Shown here: positions 46,883 through 55,369 of the stretch, piece by piece
How positions within the stretch are numbered: position 1 is the stretch's first letter
How the letters are laid out: the number at the start of each line of letters is the position of its first letter
Assembly (NCBI GenBank): GCA_024280395.1
Contig: JAJRQG010000100.1
Location: forward strand, 1-64,000
DNA: 64,000 bases
Direction: 5' to 3'
DNA from: Gammaproteobacteria bacterium
Lineage (GTDB): Bacteria > Pseudomonadota > Gammaproteobacteria > Xanthomonadales > Marinicellaceae
Position numbers and translations under genes: made by a program
The notes under the pieces: model-generated
Seen by the model: only the letters and a program-made list of their open reading frames with translations
What the model was told of the DNA's origin: nothing
Database searches by the model: none

Positions 46883-47075
46883 TATCACGTTCCTCAATTT
46901 GTTGATTCAAATATGCTTGAATCTCATTATCGGGAAAGCCCACGGCTCTTGAAGAAATTTTGATAGGCTTTTTTAACTTGCCTTGAAGTACCATTCTCCA
47001 TATGGTCGAATCTGATACATTAAGCATTTTTGCAACCACCTTAGGGCGGTGGACTTTATTTATATTTACTGTCAT
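46875..47075 (-). CDS. AlpA-family regulator / excisionase
   Basis: A 66-residue MerR-like winged-helix protein: HRPKVVAKMLNVSDSTIWRM is the helix-turn-helix, then QGKLKKPIKISSRAVGFPDN forms the wing, as in AlpA. In P4-type elements AlpA controls integrase and excision. GGAG 6 bp upstream of the ATG at 47075 supports the start; 47105 adds 10 residues with no Shine-Dalgarno. First gene of the small-gene operon. Confidence 0.85.
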   Translation of the reverse strand: MTVNINKVHRPKVVAKMLNVSDSTIWRMVLQGKLKKPIKISSRAVGFPDNEIQAYLNQQIEERDNA

Positions 47076-47196
47076 ACGTACTCCAATTATTAAAAGTACG
47101 TCCATTCTATCGCAGTAAGTGTATTATGTAATTAACTCAGTTTTTGATGTTTTCACCTTAAGGTTAATAATAGAAAATGTACCTTAAGGTTGAAAA

Positions 47197-48330
47197 TCAA
47201 TCATTATTCATAATACTGTCATAAGAGGGGATGTCTAAATGATAAAAAGAATTCACCCAAAACTTACTTAACCATTTTTTAGCAGCAGGCTTTATAGAGT
47301 CATTCATTTTACTATGAGAAATAATTATATCTTTTTCTTTTTTATCTTTATATAAGTGGTTCAGATACCAGTCACTTGTTGATTCTTGGTTGTTTTCAAT
47401 ATTCCAAATGTATAAATCTAAGTACTGAACTACTCTTTGTTCAATTAAAGTTTTAATTTCTCTAATCCCTCCATTTTTCTTATTTTTCTCTTTAATATCT
47501 GTTACTAATCCTAGTTCAGGGTTATCTTTTCTTTTATCATTTACAATTTTTAAAACATTTTTGATTAATATTTCATCTGGTTGACTTATATCAATAGTGG
47601 TTAATATGAAATTTTTTGATTCTTCAGGTAAATGCTTGTAAAAAACCGTATCTAGAAATAATTCTTTTAATAATACAAGCTCTGCTTCCAAGCTAAAGCC
47701 GAACCAAAAATTATTTGACATTAGCTCATAATCTTTTCTTGGGATATCTTTCTCTTTGTAATCTAAGCAAATTTCTTCTACTACTTCTTTTAATACTTTT
47801 TTATCTAGTTTATCGTTGTTATAAACTGAAGGTTCATTCAATGCTTGTTCATATATTTCCAAAACTTTTCTTGGCACAAAAAAATGACTTTCAATGTGGT
47901 GAGATTGAAGAGGATTTTGATAATCATCATTTTTATCTAAAAATATGTTTTGTAAAATATTTGATTTTGATAAATACATCTGTTCATAAGCTAAAGTTAA
48001 TTTTGTAGATTTATTTATATCATAATCTGGGTTTTCAGTTCCCACTACTATCTCACCTAAACCATTTATACTTTCTTTAAATAAACACTCTAACCTAGTA
48101 GCATCTAATAGTATAGTTTTAAGAATTTGCTCTTTTTCATTCAAATCAATATGAAAAGTACAGACCACTGAGTCTTCAATTATTATACTTTCAGGGTGTT
48201 TTAATCTGTCTAACTGCAATTTACGAATTTCAATTTCATAGCAAATATTTTTGGAACAATAGCCATTTAAATACTTATACTTTTCTAAATTAACCCAATC
48301 TGGAGTATCTCCAAAATAAAACTCTTTCAT
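47197..48330 (-). CDS. Hypothetical element protein, possibly DUF6387-like
   Basis: A 377-residue charged, mostly helical protein without signal or membrane segments. The N-terminus (FGDTPDWVNLEKYKYLNGYC, then RKLQLDRLKHPES) resembles the opening of DUF6387-type proteins, which often sit next to integrases in genomic islands; this is from memory and weak. No nuclease, protease or ATPase motif was found. GGAAGG 6 bp upstream of the ATG at 48330 supports that start over a GTG at 48336. It lies between integrase and alpA and is the element's largest unassigned gene. Confidence 0.55.
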   Translation of the reverse strand: MKEFYFGDTPDWVNLEKYKYLNGYCSKNICYEIEIRKLQLDRLKHPESIIIEDSVVCTFHIDLNEKEQILKTILLDATRLECLFKESINGLGEIVVGTENPDYDINKSTKLTLAYEQMYLSKSNILQNIFLDKNDDYQNPLQSHHIESHFFVPRKVLEIYEQALNEPSVYNNDKLDKKVLKEVVEEICLDYKEKDIPRKDYELMSNNFWFGFSLEAELVLLKELFLDTVFYKHLPEESKNFILTTIDISQPDEILIKNVLKIVNDKRKDNPELGLVTDIKEKNKKNGGIREIKTLIEQRVVQYLDLYIWNIENNQESTSDWYLNHLYKDKKEKDIIISHSKMNDSIKPAAKKWLSKFWVNSFYHLDIPSYDSIMNND

Positions 48331-48463
48331 AACCACCCTTCCCAGTGATAACTTTCAAAGTAGAAATCAAGCCAAAGCAAATGAAAGTGTTTTGCGGTTC
48401 GGTTATGAGCCTATGGCTTGATAGTGTTTATATTGTAGCGGATTTATTTAATTTACAATAGTC

Positions 48464-49684
48464 TTAATTTTTAGATTGTTTACTGTTTATTGGGATTATT
48501 TGACCGTTGCAATTTTCAATAAATGAACTCCAGTGATTCATCATTTTTGTTCTATCGATCAAATACTCAGCCTTGTTATAGGTGGCTTCAACCTTACTGC
48601 CTGTTTCATGGCTTAATTGCTTTTCTACAACCTGTCTTTTATATCCCAATTCTCTAAGTGTTGTACTGGCAAGGTGTCTAAAGCCGTGAACCGTGGTTTT
48701 ACCTTTCCATCCCAACCGATACAAAGCAAAGAGCATTGTATTTTCTGAAAAGGGTTTTAATTCAGGTTGCTTAGTAGATGCAAAGATGTATTTATATTGC
48801 CCTGTAATAGGCTGTAAGGACTTTAATACTTCAATAACCTTATCACTCATAGGCACCACATGTTCACGTTTCTTTTTCATCAATTCCATTGGCACAATTA
48901 ACAAACGGTTTTCAAAATCAACACAATCCCACGTTAAAAAACGAATCTCACTTGTGCGTAAAAAAGTATGTAATGCCAAAGTCAAACCCGCTTTAGTTGT
49001 TGGTTCACTAATTAAAGATTCGATACTTGTTACTAATTCAGGTAATTGACTCGCTTTGATGTGATGGAAATTTTTTGGCACATACTCTTTGAGTAAAACT
49101 TCAATTCCTTCACATGGATTTGTTTTAATCAAACCTTTAGCTTTAGCAAAAATAAATATCTTACTACACCTACTTCTTATTTTATTAAGCTGTTCTAGTG
49201 AACCACGTTTTTCAATAATCTTTAAGACTTGAGTAATTTTAGTGGATTTGATGTTTTTTATTGGCTTGCTACCAATGTGATGAAAAATATTATCCTCTAA
49301 TGAACGCCACACATTTTGAGCGTGTTTTTCTGACCATTTGTTTTTTTTAATTTCAAACCAAGAACGTGCGATACTTTCAAATGACAATGTACCATTAGCA
49401 ATGGCTTTTTCCTTTTGTCTTTTTTTGCCAGGGTCTTTACCATCTGCAACCATACATTTAGCTTTAAAGGCTCTATTACGTGCCTGTGCAAGTGAAACAT
49501 AAGGATAGACACCCAATGCTAAGGTTTTCTGTTGATTGTTGAAACGATAGCTGAAACGCCAATATTTTGAACCGTTTGGATGAACCGTAAGATTCAAACC
49601 TTTACCATCTGTTTTCTTGTATATTTTATCAGTAGGTTTTAAAGCAATAATTTCAAAGTCATTCAGCTCTTCTTTTTTAGTCAT
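48464..49684 (-). CDS. P4-type tyrosine integrase
   Basis: A 406-residue site-specific recombinase. The DUF4102-type N-terminal arm domain (DGKGLNLTVHPNGSKYWRFS, LGVYPYVSLAQAR) precedes a SAM-like core-binding domain. The catalytic set is Arg in HTFLRTSEIRFLTW (R243), HGFRH (H333, R336), QLSHETG (H359) and the tyrosine in EATYNKAEYL (Y369). It reads inward from attR, 157 bp away. The start at 49684 is preferred to 49696; neither has a strong Shine-Dalgarno. Intact. Confidence 0.93.
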   Translation of the reverse strand: MTKKEELNDFEIIALKPTDKIYKKTDGKGLNLTVHPNGSKYWRFSYRFNNQQKTLALGVYPYVSLAQARNRAFKAKCMVADGKDPGKKRQKEKAIANGTLSFESIARSWFEIKKNKWSEKHAQNVWRSLEDNIFHHIGSKPIKNIKSTKITQVLKIIEKRGSLEQLNKIRSRCSKIFIFAKAKGLIKTNPCEGIEVLLKEYVPKNFHHIKASQLPELVTSIESLISEPTTKAGLTLALHTFLRTSEIRFLTWDCVDFENRLLIVPMELMKKKREHVVPMSDKVIEVLKSLQPITGQYKYIFASTKQPELKPFSENTMLFALYRLGWKGKTTVHGFRHLASTTLRELGYKRQVVEKQLSHETGSKVEATYNKAEYLIDRTKMMNHWSSFIENCNGQIIPINSKQSKN

Positions 49685-49840
49685 GATAAACACCATTCAA
49701 GGTTATACCAACGATTGTACCAACAATAATAGTGCAATGTAAAGAACTCTTTTGAAATCCTATGATAACAACAATCATATATATAAAGCCATACAAGGTA
49801 TTTATGATGTTTTATGAAAGCTAGAAAACTCTAGTTTAGG

Positions 49841-49865
49841 TTCCCGCTCCTGGTACCATTTTTTA
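49841..49865 (+). other. Right attachment site (attR)
   Basis: The second copy of the 25-bp sequence at the tRNA-Leu 3' end. The tRNA body is absent upstream, as expected for the distal junction. Between the integrase start and here (49685-49840) no gene is seen. Confidence 0.85.
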
Positions 49866-49953
49866 GCTGATATCACACCAATTAGTTTCCAATCTCAATC
49901 CTAAAAACACTCATCTATGGTATATAGAATTGTATTTTATTAGAATTGACCTT

Positions 49954-50066
49954 GAAAAACATTTCTGGAAAATATTTGACTTCACCCATCCTTGGGTTTT
50001 GCCCTTCGGGTTAACATGAAAATACTTTCCAGAAGTATTTTTCACGTAAGCCTTCATGGATGAAGG
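49954..50066. repeat. Long imperfect palindrome with nested hairpins
   Basis: Arms of 24 bp (49954-49977 and 50020-50043, three mismatches) enclose short hairpins. A perfect CCTTCAT-GG-ATGAAGG hairpin follows at 50051-50066. It has no ORF and lies 90 bp outside attR. The rest of 49866-50228 contains nothing that I can support. It may be a non-autonomous element or a structured RNA. Confidence 0.45.
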
Positions 50067-50228
50067 TAAGTATCAGGACGATACGCATAAAACTACTGTC
50101 GCATTCTAAGCTAAAAAACCACGAAAAACTCGAAGCACAAGAAAAAAATCAAACGGAAACGATGCTTTAGCTTCGCCAGATTAAATGCATCATATCAATT
50201 TACAATAACTCCATTGATTGGAAAACTA

Positions 50229-50516
50229 TTACGATTTTGCACTAACACTCAATTTCAATCCAATATTATCCAATACCTTAAACAAAGTGTTGTAAGTAGG
50301 GTTGCCATTTTCACTAAAAGTTCGGTATAAACTTTCACGAGCCAGTCCAGTTTCTTTGGCTAATTTGCCAATGCCACCCATAGAGTCAATGATTTCACGA
50401 ATGGCAAGCATAAGTACGCCTTCATCATTTTCTGCCATGATCGCTTTTAAATATTCTGCTCTATCTTCATTGGTTTTTAAATAGTCGCTTGTTTTAAATG
50501 CTTTAGCTTTGTTCAT
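50229..50516 (-). CDS. HigA-like antitoxin
   Basis: A 95-residue antitoxin of the putative addiction-module type. KTSDYLKTNEDRAEYLKAIM leads to an HTH (GGIGKLAKETGLARESLYRTF). GNPTYNTLFKVLDNIGLKLSV closes it. GGAG 8 bp upstream supports the ATG at 50516, which overlaps the toxin by 14 bp. Antitoxin follows toxin, the order seen in higBA-type loci. Expected to repress its own promoter. Confidence 0.85.
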   Translation of the reverse strand: MNKAKAFKTSDYLKTNEDRAEYLKAIMAENDEGVLMLAIREIIDSMGGIGKLAKETGLARESLYRTFSENGNPTYNTLFKVLDNIGLKLSVSAKS

Positions 50517-50820
50517 TGTAATCACTCCAATATTGCCTGGCTTTTTTGATGTCATTGTTTTGTGTGGACTTGTCACCACCGCATAATAATAAAATTATTT
50601 TCTTTCCAGTCCAACCATAATAAACCCGATAACCTTTACCAACTGATATTTTCAATTCTCTTACTCCTTCGCCAACTGACCGCCAATGACCTTCATTGCC
50701 TAATTGCAATCTATTCAGCCTTACCAGTATTTGAGCCTTTGCTCTTAGGTCTTTTAAACCATCTAACCAAATATCAAAAGGACACCAGTCATGCTTTGCT
50801 ACATATTTGACAATCTCCAT
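50503..50820 (-). CDS. RelE/HigB-family toxin
   Basis: A 105-residue addiction-module killer protein (Gp49-like). Visible are FDIWLDGLKDLRAKAQILVR, GHWRSVGEGVRELKI, GKGYRVYYGWTGKKIILLL and GGDKSTQNNDIKKARQYW, in family order, with the usual basic catalytic residues. Such toxins cut mRNA on the ribosome. First gene of the pair. It lies outside the attR of the integrated element by about 360 bp. Confidence 0.85.
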   Translation of the reverse strand: MEIVKYVAKHDWCPFDIWLDGLKDLRAKAQILVRLNRLQLGNEGHWRSVGEGVRELKISVGKGYRVYYGWTGKKIILLLCGGDKSTQNNDIKKARQYWSDYNEQS

Positions 50821-51056
50821 CATTCGAGCATTGTAACTTATAAGCTACATTCAATCAAGTGCAAATTTTGTTAATTGAAAATTACAAAAAGATACCTAGA
50901 AGATATTCTTATTCAAACAACTTGATATTCCCCCACTAAACTTAACACCCTTCTTTTTCTAAAATTATAGAAAAGTGCCGAATACATGACTTTTATCCCA
51001 TTCTATTTTATATCAATATTATGTATAATTAGTTAGGTGCATAACTTTTCGGAATT

Positions 51057-51353
51057 ATGGTGATAACTAATATTAAACACTTCTATAATATTGCTACAGA
51101 TCTAATAACTGGGATTAATTTTAGAAAAAAAGATAACTTTTTCCAATTGAAATTTATATCCATTTTTACTGCAATCATAGTAGTATTAGCTTATATATGG
51201 TATTTTATGTACTCAGAATTCTTATTGGCAACAACTTTTTTTGGAGTTGCGCTTACAAGTGCCTCTATTGGCGTTTTGGTAGGTATGATTATTAGTGGCG
51301 CATATTTAGCAATTAAAAAAACAATTCAACATATTAAAGCAATTGATTTCTAG
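51057..51353 (+). CDS. Small membrane protein, 98 aa
   Basis: A possible gene of 98 residues with two hydrophobic helices (about residues 32-52 and 58-84) and a basic C-terminus (IKKTIQHIKAIDF). GGAA lies close to the ATG at 51057. No family was recognised. It may be co-transcribed with the next small ORF, 5 bp away. The AT-rich stretch 50821-51056 has no other feature. Confidence 0.4.
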   Translation: MVITNIKHFYNIATDLITGINFRKKDNFFQLKFISIFTAIIVVLAYIWYFMYSEFLLATTFFGVALTSASIGVLVGMIISGAYLAIKKTIQHIKAIDF

Positions 51354-51358
51354 TATTT

Positions 51359-51550
51359 ATGAAACTCTCGAATAAGACTAAGTTCCTTTTTGGATTGCTA
51401 ATAATTGTTTTTTGTTTTGGTATTTATTCATTGTTAATTTATTGGTATATACAATCTGACTTTACAATTTTTATAAAAAGGCTAATAGTTTATATTATAG
51501 TTATCATATCCTTTTTAATCGGAAAATATCTATTTAAAAATTTCAGGTGA
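51359..51550 (+). CDS. Small membrane protein, 63 aa
   Basis: A possible gene of 63 residues with two membrane helices (about residues 9-29 and 39-57) and flanking lysines. It starts 5 bp after the preceding ORF with no clear Shine-Dalgarno. Composition is that of a real membrane protein, but AT-rich DNA gives such ORFs by chance. Confidence 0.35.
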   Translation: MKLSNKTKFLFGLLIIVFCFGIYSLLIYWYIQSDFTIFIKRLIVYIIVIISFLIGKYLFKNFR

Positions 51551-51567
51551 AATAATTAAATTCTTTT

Positions 51568-51692
51568 ACTTCTCCTGCAACATCTCCAATATACTAGAAA
51601 AATCTTTCATGCCTTTGCCATTGTATTTGTGCTTCATAAAGTTGTCCAGCGGCCAATCCCAGAAGAATTGGGCTTTTGGATTTATTGGCGAT
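51568..51692 (-). pseudogene. Duplicated 3' end of the hydroxyisobutyrate dehydrogenase gene
   Basis: This 125-bp stretch is a diverged copy of the last bases of the gene ending at 52193. On the minus strand it still reads KGMKDFSSILEMLQEK and a stop, against GGKDFSSILEMLKEK in the intact gene; upstream of that, small indels break the frame. The lipoprotein gene lies between the two copies. Confidence 0.75.
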
Positions 51693-51714
51693 TTTTCGTA
51701 CGTAACACTCCGAT

Positions 51715-52191
51715 CTATGTACAAGACTTACTGCCTTCAAACCAGTTACTAATTACTCGTACTGATTTATCTAGGTTGTCCACTGAGCTATCAAAGATTG
51801 TAACACTTGTTACACCATTAAAATCTTCATTTAAATCTATTAACAAAACAACGTAATCATAATCATATTTAACAACAATATTAGCTGAATTGTTATCACT
51901 AAATAATCTTGCTGTCACTCGAGTTGCTTGTGGCGATGGAAACGAAACAACATAATTCAAACCTGGAACGAACTGGTCAATAATTTCTCGTTTTTGGAAG
52001 CACCGTATAGAATTTGACGCTATTATATTATAGGCCTCAAAAATTGATTTTTTAATTTTTACAACTTTACTATTCCAAAATCCCTCTCTTATCTTATAAA
52101 TACTAGGAGGATTTAACCCGCACCCAAATAAATTTATACTGACTGTAAGTATAAATATAATAACGAATATTCTTTTAAGCTTATTATACAA
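51715..52191 (-). CDS. Hypothetical lipoprotein, 158 aa
   Basis: A 158-residue probable lipoprotein (lipobox NLFGC near residue 24). The remainder is beta-rich with no family recognised. The start is a TTG at 52191, 7 bp after AAGGAG that lies within the end of the dehydrogenase gene, so it should be translationally coupled. It is framed by the duplicated dehydrogenase 3' ends. Confidence 0.6.
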   Translation of the reverse strand: MYNKLKRIFVIIFILTVSINLFGCGLNPPSIYKIREGFWNSKVVKIKKSIFEAYNIIASNSIRCFQKREIIDQFVPGLNYVVSFPSPQATRVTARLFSDNNSANIVVKYDYDYVVLLIDLNEDFNGVTSVTIFDSSVDNLDKSVRVISNWFEGSKSCT

Positions 52192-52192
52192 C

Positions 52193-53080
52193 TCACTTCT
52201 CCTTCAACATCTCCAATATACTAGAAAAATCTTTACCACCCATACCATTATATTTGTGCATTTCATAAAGCTGTCCTGCTGCCGATCCTAGAGGGATGGG
52301 GCTTTTTGATTTACTGGCAAGTTCTTGGGCTAATCCTAGGTCTTTGCACATTAAATTGGTCATAAATCCACCTTGGTAATCATTACTAGATGGGACATTG
52401 GGCATGACATCGGGATAAGGGTTGTAAACTTGTAGCGACCAATTGTTACCAGAGCTGGCTTTCATGATTTCGGATAATACACCTGCATCTAAACCTTGTC
52501 GTGTTCCCATGTTTAATGCTTCAGCTGTGCCAATCATGTGTATGGCCAATAACATGTTGTTGCAAATTTTGGCGACTTGTCCTGCACCAGAACTGCCCGC
52601 ATGAAAGATATTCTTGCCCATGGCTTCTAGTATGGGTTTGGCCTTTTCAAAATCTTCGGGCTCTCCACCACAGATGAATGTCAAAGTGCCTGCAATCGCG
52701 GCTGCGGTTCCACCTGAAACTGGTGCATCAACCATGCTGATGCCTTTGACTTTGCAGGCTGTTGCGACGTGACGGGCATCATCTGCAGCAATGGTTGATG
52801 AATCGATCACCAATACATCTTTAGATATGTGGTTGATTAAACCGTTCTTTCCGGTAAACAAGGATTTGACAATTGAACCGTTGGGCAACATTGAAATAAC
52901 AACATTGGCATTAGTCAGTGCCGAAATAGCCGAATCTGCTTTTTTTGCACCCGATTGAACGGCTTTTGCCACGACTTCTTTATTCAAGTCATATACGGTG
53001 AGTTTGTGCCCGGCTTTGATTAAATTTTCTGCCATGGGTCCACCCATGTTGCCCAAGCCAATAAATGCGATATTTGTCAT
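52193..53080 (-). CDS. mmsB: 3-Hydroxyisobutyrate dehydrogenase
   Basis: A 295-residue beta-hydroxyacid dehydrogenase, the valine-catabolism type. The NAD site is IAFIGLGNMGGPMAENLIKAG. DAPVSGGTAAAIAGTL is the substrate-binding signature, and the catalytic lysine is in GAGQVAKICNNMLLAIHM. The C-terminal helix ends FSSILEMLKEK. Other valine-catabolism genes are not in the window. It could act on a related hydroxyacid. Confidence 0.88.
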   Translation of the reverse strand: MTNIAFIGLGNMGGPMAENLIKAGHKLTVYDLNKEVVAKAVQSGAKKADSAISALTNANVVISMLPNGSIVKSLFTGKNGLINHISKDVLVIDSSTIAADDARHVATACKVKGISMVDAPVSGGTAAAIAGTLTFICGGEPEDFEKAKPILEAMGKNIFHAGSSGAGQVAKICNNMLLAIHMIGTAEALNMGTRQGLDAGVLSEIMKASSGNNWSLQVYNPYPDVMPNVPSSNDYQGGFMTNLMCKDLGLAQELASKSKSPIPLGSAAGQLYEMHKYNGMGGKDFSSILEMLKEK

Positions 53081-53130
53081 TTTTCATCCCCAAAATGTGT
53101 TTCGTTATCAATAAATGGAATTATAACAAA

Positions 53131-54942
53131 TCAATGCAAATGTTCATACAAACGTTGTGCAATTTCTTTGCTAATGCCTTTGAGTGTTGACAATTCTTCT
53201 ACGCCTGCTTTTTTTAACCCTTGTAAACCACCAAAATGCTGAAGCAAATACAATCTTCTTTTCTCGCCAATCCCGTCGATTCCTTCCAACAGAGATTTCT
53301 TGCGTGATTTGGCCAGGGCTTTGCGGTGACCTGTGATGGCAAAGCGATGGGCTTCATTGCGAATGTACTGAGTCATGTGTGATAACAGTGAATTGGATTC
53401 GGGCTTTATCATGACATTTCGACTCAACACAAATAACCGTTCTTCCCCTGCCCGGCGATCATCATCTTTGGCAATACCGACTATTTCAACCCCTTTGATT
53501 TTATGTTCTTGTAATATTTTCAAGGCTTGGTTGGCCTGACCTTTGCCACCATCTATTAACAATACATCTGGCAGCCCATATTGGTGTTTCTCAATTGATT
53601 CCAGACGTTTGCTAATAACTTGGCGCATGGCTGCATAATCATCACCACCAGTAATCCCTGTGATTTTATAGTTGCGATACATGTTTTTCTTTACACCCGT
53701 GGCATCAAATACCACACACGAAGCCCTGGTCTTTTCTCCAAATACATGGGAAATATCAAAACACTCTACTCGATTGGGAGCTTTCTTCAACTTAACTTGA
53801 GTCACCCAAGTTTGCCATTTGTGTTGCCAATTGGCTTTCTTGGCCACATACAACTCCAAAGCATTGTTCATATTGGTCACATTTAAATCTAACATTTGTT
53901 TGCGACTGCCCCGAGGATTGCTGATTAGTTTTATGTTGCTGTTGGCGATTTGTGATAAAGCCGATTCCATCCAAGTTTTATCTGTGATTTTTTTATTTAA
54001 CACAATCAATTCAGGAACAGGTTTATCCTGATAATATTGACTGATAAATGCACTCAAGACCTCATCATCACTGCTGTCATTGGGTGCTTTGGGGTAAAAA
54101 TTTCTGTGTCCCAACATTTGACCACCTCGCACTGCACATAATGTCACGATAAACAATCCCAATTCATGGGCAACAGAGAAGATGTCCAAATTTTGGCTAG
54201 ATTTAGATTCGACCACTTGCTGTGACTGAATCATTTTCAATTCTTTGATTTGATCACGAATTTCCGCTGCTTTTTCGAAATCCAAATCTTTAGAAAAATG
54301 ATTCATGGCAACAATCAATTCTTCAACCACTTGCAGGGATTTGCCCGCTAAAAATTCATAGGTATAATGCAATTGTTGTTGATAGTCTTGTTTTGGAACC
54401 AAACCAACACAGGGTGCAGAGCAACGGTTGATTTGGTACTGCAAACAGGGTCTTGACCGGTTGGTATAATTGGCATTGTTGCATTGCCGGATTTTAAATA
54501 GTTTTTGTAAATGATTTAATGTGTGTCGTACCGCTTGCGCACTGGGAAAAGGCCCAAAATAACGGCCTTTGCCTTTTTTGGCTCCTCGGCGAAATTCCAG
54601 ACGTGGAAACTCATCTTCGTTTTCAGAACAATAGATATAAGGATAACTTTTACCATCTTTCAACAAGATGTTATATTTGGGCGTGTGCTGTTTGATTAAC
54701 TGGTTTTCGAGCAACAGCGCCTCACCTTCAGTCCGCGTAATGCTAAATTCCATACTGGCAACCATTTGCACCAAAGCCATGGTCTTTCTATCTTGTGCTT
54801 TTCCCGCAAAATAACTGCTAACACGGTTTTTCAGGTTTAATGCCTTGCCCACATAAATCACATCACCTTTACCATCGAACATTTGATAAATGCCAGGCTT
54901 GGGTGGCAGTTGTTTAGCGAATTGTTTGCCGTTGAAATCCAT
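53131..54942 (-). CDS. uvrC: Excinuclease ABC subunit C
   Basis: A 603-residue nucleotide excision repair nuclease. The GIY-YIG 3'-incision domain is KPGIYQMFDGKGDVIYVGKA. The cysteine patch C-x-Y-x-I-x-R-C-S-A-P-C follows near residue 165, the UvrB-binding helix near 205-235, and the RNase-H-like 5'-incision domain contains FDISHVFGE and LLIDGGKGQ. A C-terminal helix-hairpin-helix pair (LEGIDGIGEKRRLYLL; AGVEELSTLKGIS) closes it. It begins 5 bp after the HxlR-type regulator. Confidence 0.96.
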   Translation of the reverse strand: MDFNGKQFAKQLPPKPGIYQMFDGKGDVIYVGKALNLKNRVSSYFAGKAQDRKTMALVQMVASMEFSITRTEGEALLLENQLIKQHTPKYNILLKDGKSYPYIYCSENEDEFPRLEFRRGAKKGKGRYFGPFPSAQAVRHTLNHLQKLFKIRQCNNANYTNRSRPCLQYQINRCSAPCVGLVPKQDYQQQLHYTYEFLAGKSLQVVEELIVAMNHFSKDLDFEKAAEIRDQIKELKMIQSQQVVESKSSQNLDIFSVAHELGLFIVTLCAVRGGQMLGHRNFYPKAPNDSSDDEVLSAFISQYYQDKPVPELIVLNKKITDKTWMESALSQIANSNIKLISNPRGSRKQMLDLNVTNMNNALELYVAKKANWQHKWQTWVTQVKLKKAPNRVECFDISHVFGEKTRASCVVFDATGVKKNMYRNYKITGITGGDDYAAMRQVISKRLESIEKHQYGLPDVLLIDGGKGQANQALKILQEHKIKGVEIVGIAKDDDRRAGEERLFVLSRNVMIKPESNSLLSHMTQYIRNEAHRFAITGHRKALAKSRKKSLLEGIDGIGEKRRLYLLQHFGGLQGLKKAGVEELSTLKGISKEIAQRLYEHLH

Positions 54943-54947
54943 GACAG

Positions 54948-55286
54948 TTATTCCCTCAATTCTTCACCAAACTTTGCCATGGCATAAATTACCAATTCAA
55001 GCTTTTCACCCAGTTTGGTCAATTCATATTCAGTGGTGGGCGGTACAGTGGCGTAAATAGTACGGGTGAGTAATTTTTTACTTTCAAGCATGCGCAATCT
55101 TGATGTTAACACTTTGGGGCTAATTCCATCTAATGCTCTCTGAACCTCTGAATAACGTTTTTTTCCACTCAATAATTCTCTGATAACTTGAGTTGTCCAT
55201 TTGCCATCAATAATTTCTGCAGTTTTTTTAACGGGACATATGCCATCACATTGTTGATTTTCATAAAAGCGTTCATTCTTGTTCAT
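54948..55286 (-). CDS. HxlR-family transcriptional regulator
   Basis: A 112-residue winged-helix regulator: CDGICPVKKTAEIIDGKWTT, VIRELLSGKKRYSEVQRAL and GISPKVLTSRLRMLESKKLL are characteristic. The N-terminal C-x3-C could be a redox or ligand sensor, as in several HxlR members. AAGGA 6 bp before the ATG at 55286 sets the start. Divergent from the membrane protein-methyltransferase pair, which it probably controls; uvrC follows in the same transcript. Confidence 0.88.
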   Translation of the reverse strand: MNKNERFYENQQCDGICPVKKTAEIIDGKWTTQVIRELLSGKKRYSEVQRALDGISPKVLTSRLRMLESKKLLTRTIYATVPPTTEYELTKLGEKLELVIYAMAKFGEELRE

Positions 55287-55299
55287 TACTATCCTTTTG

Positions 55300-55336
55300 G
55301 TACGTACTTCCTTTAGTATAGTAACATCCCTATAAT
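55300..55336 (+). promoter_or_regulatory. Divergent promoter region with a GTACGTAC palindrome
   Basis: GTACGTAC at 55300-55307 is a perfect palindrome between the HxlR gene and the membrane-protein gene, of the kind that HxlR regulators use. A good -10 (TATAAT, 55331-55336) for the rightward gene follows, with only a weak -35. Binding is inferred from position. Confidence 0.45.
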
Positions 55337-55369
55337 ATGCAAACATTTTAAATAAAAAGAGAAAACAGA

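Larger units (their letters stand above)
43543..49865. mobile_element. 6.3-kb integrative element in tRNA-Leu
   Basis: A perfect 25-bp direct repeat (43543-43567 and 49841-49865) bounds a visibly AT-rich segment. It carries a P4-type integrase at the right end, an AlpA-like regulator, four small overlapping island genes, a possible DUF6387-like protein and a SHOCT-domain membrane protein, all on the minus strand. No structural phage, conjugation, replication-initiator or primase gene is present, so movement would need help or integrase alone. The segment 43568-44023 has no supported gene. Confidence 0.85.

Noticed and set aside
49954-50043. Insertion sequence with target duplication
   Set aside because: The palindrome arms are clear, but the flanking bases do not repeat and no transposase is present.
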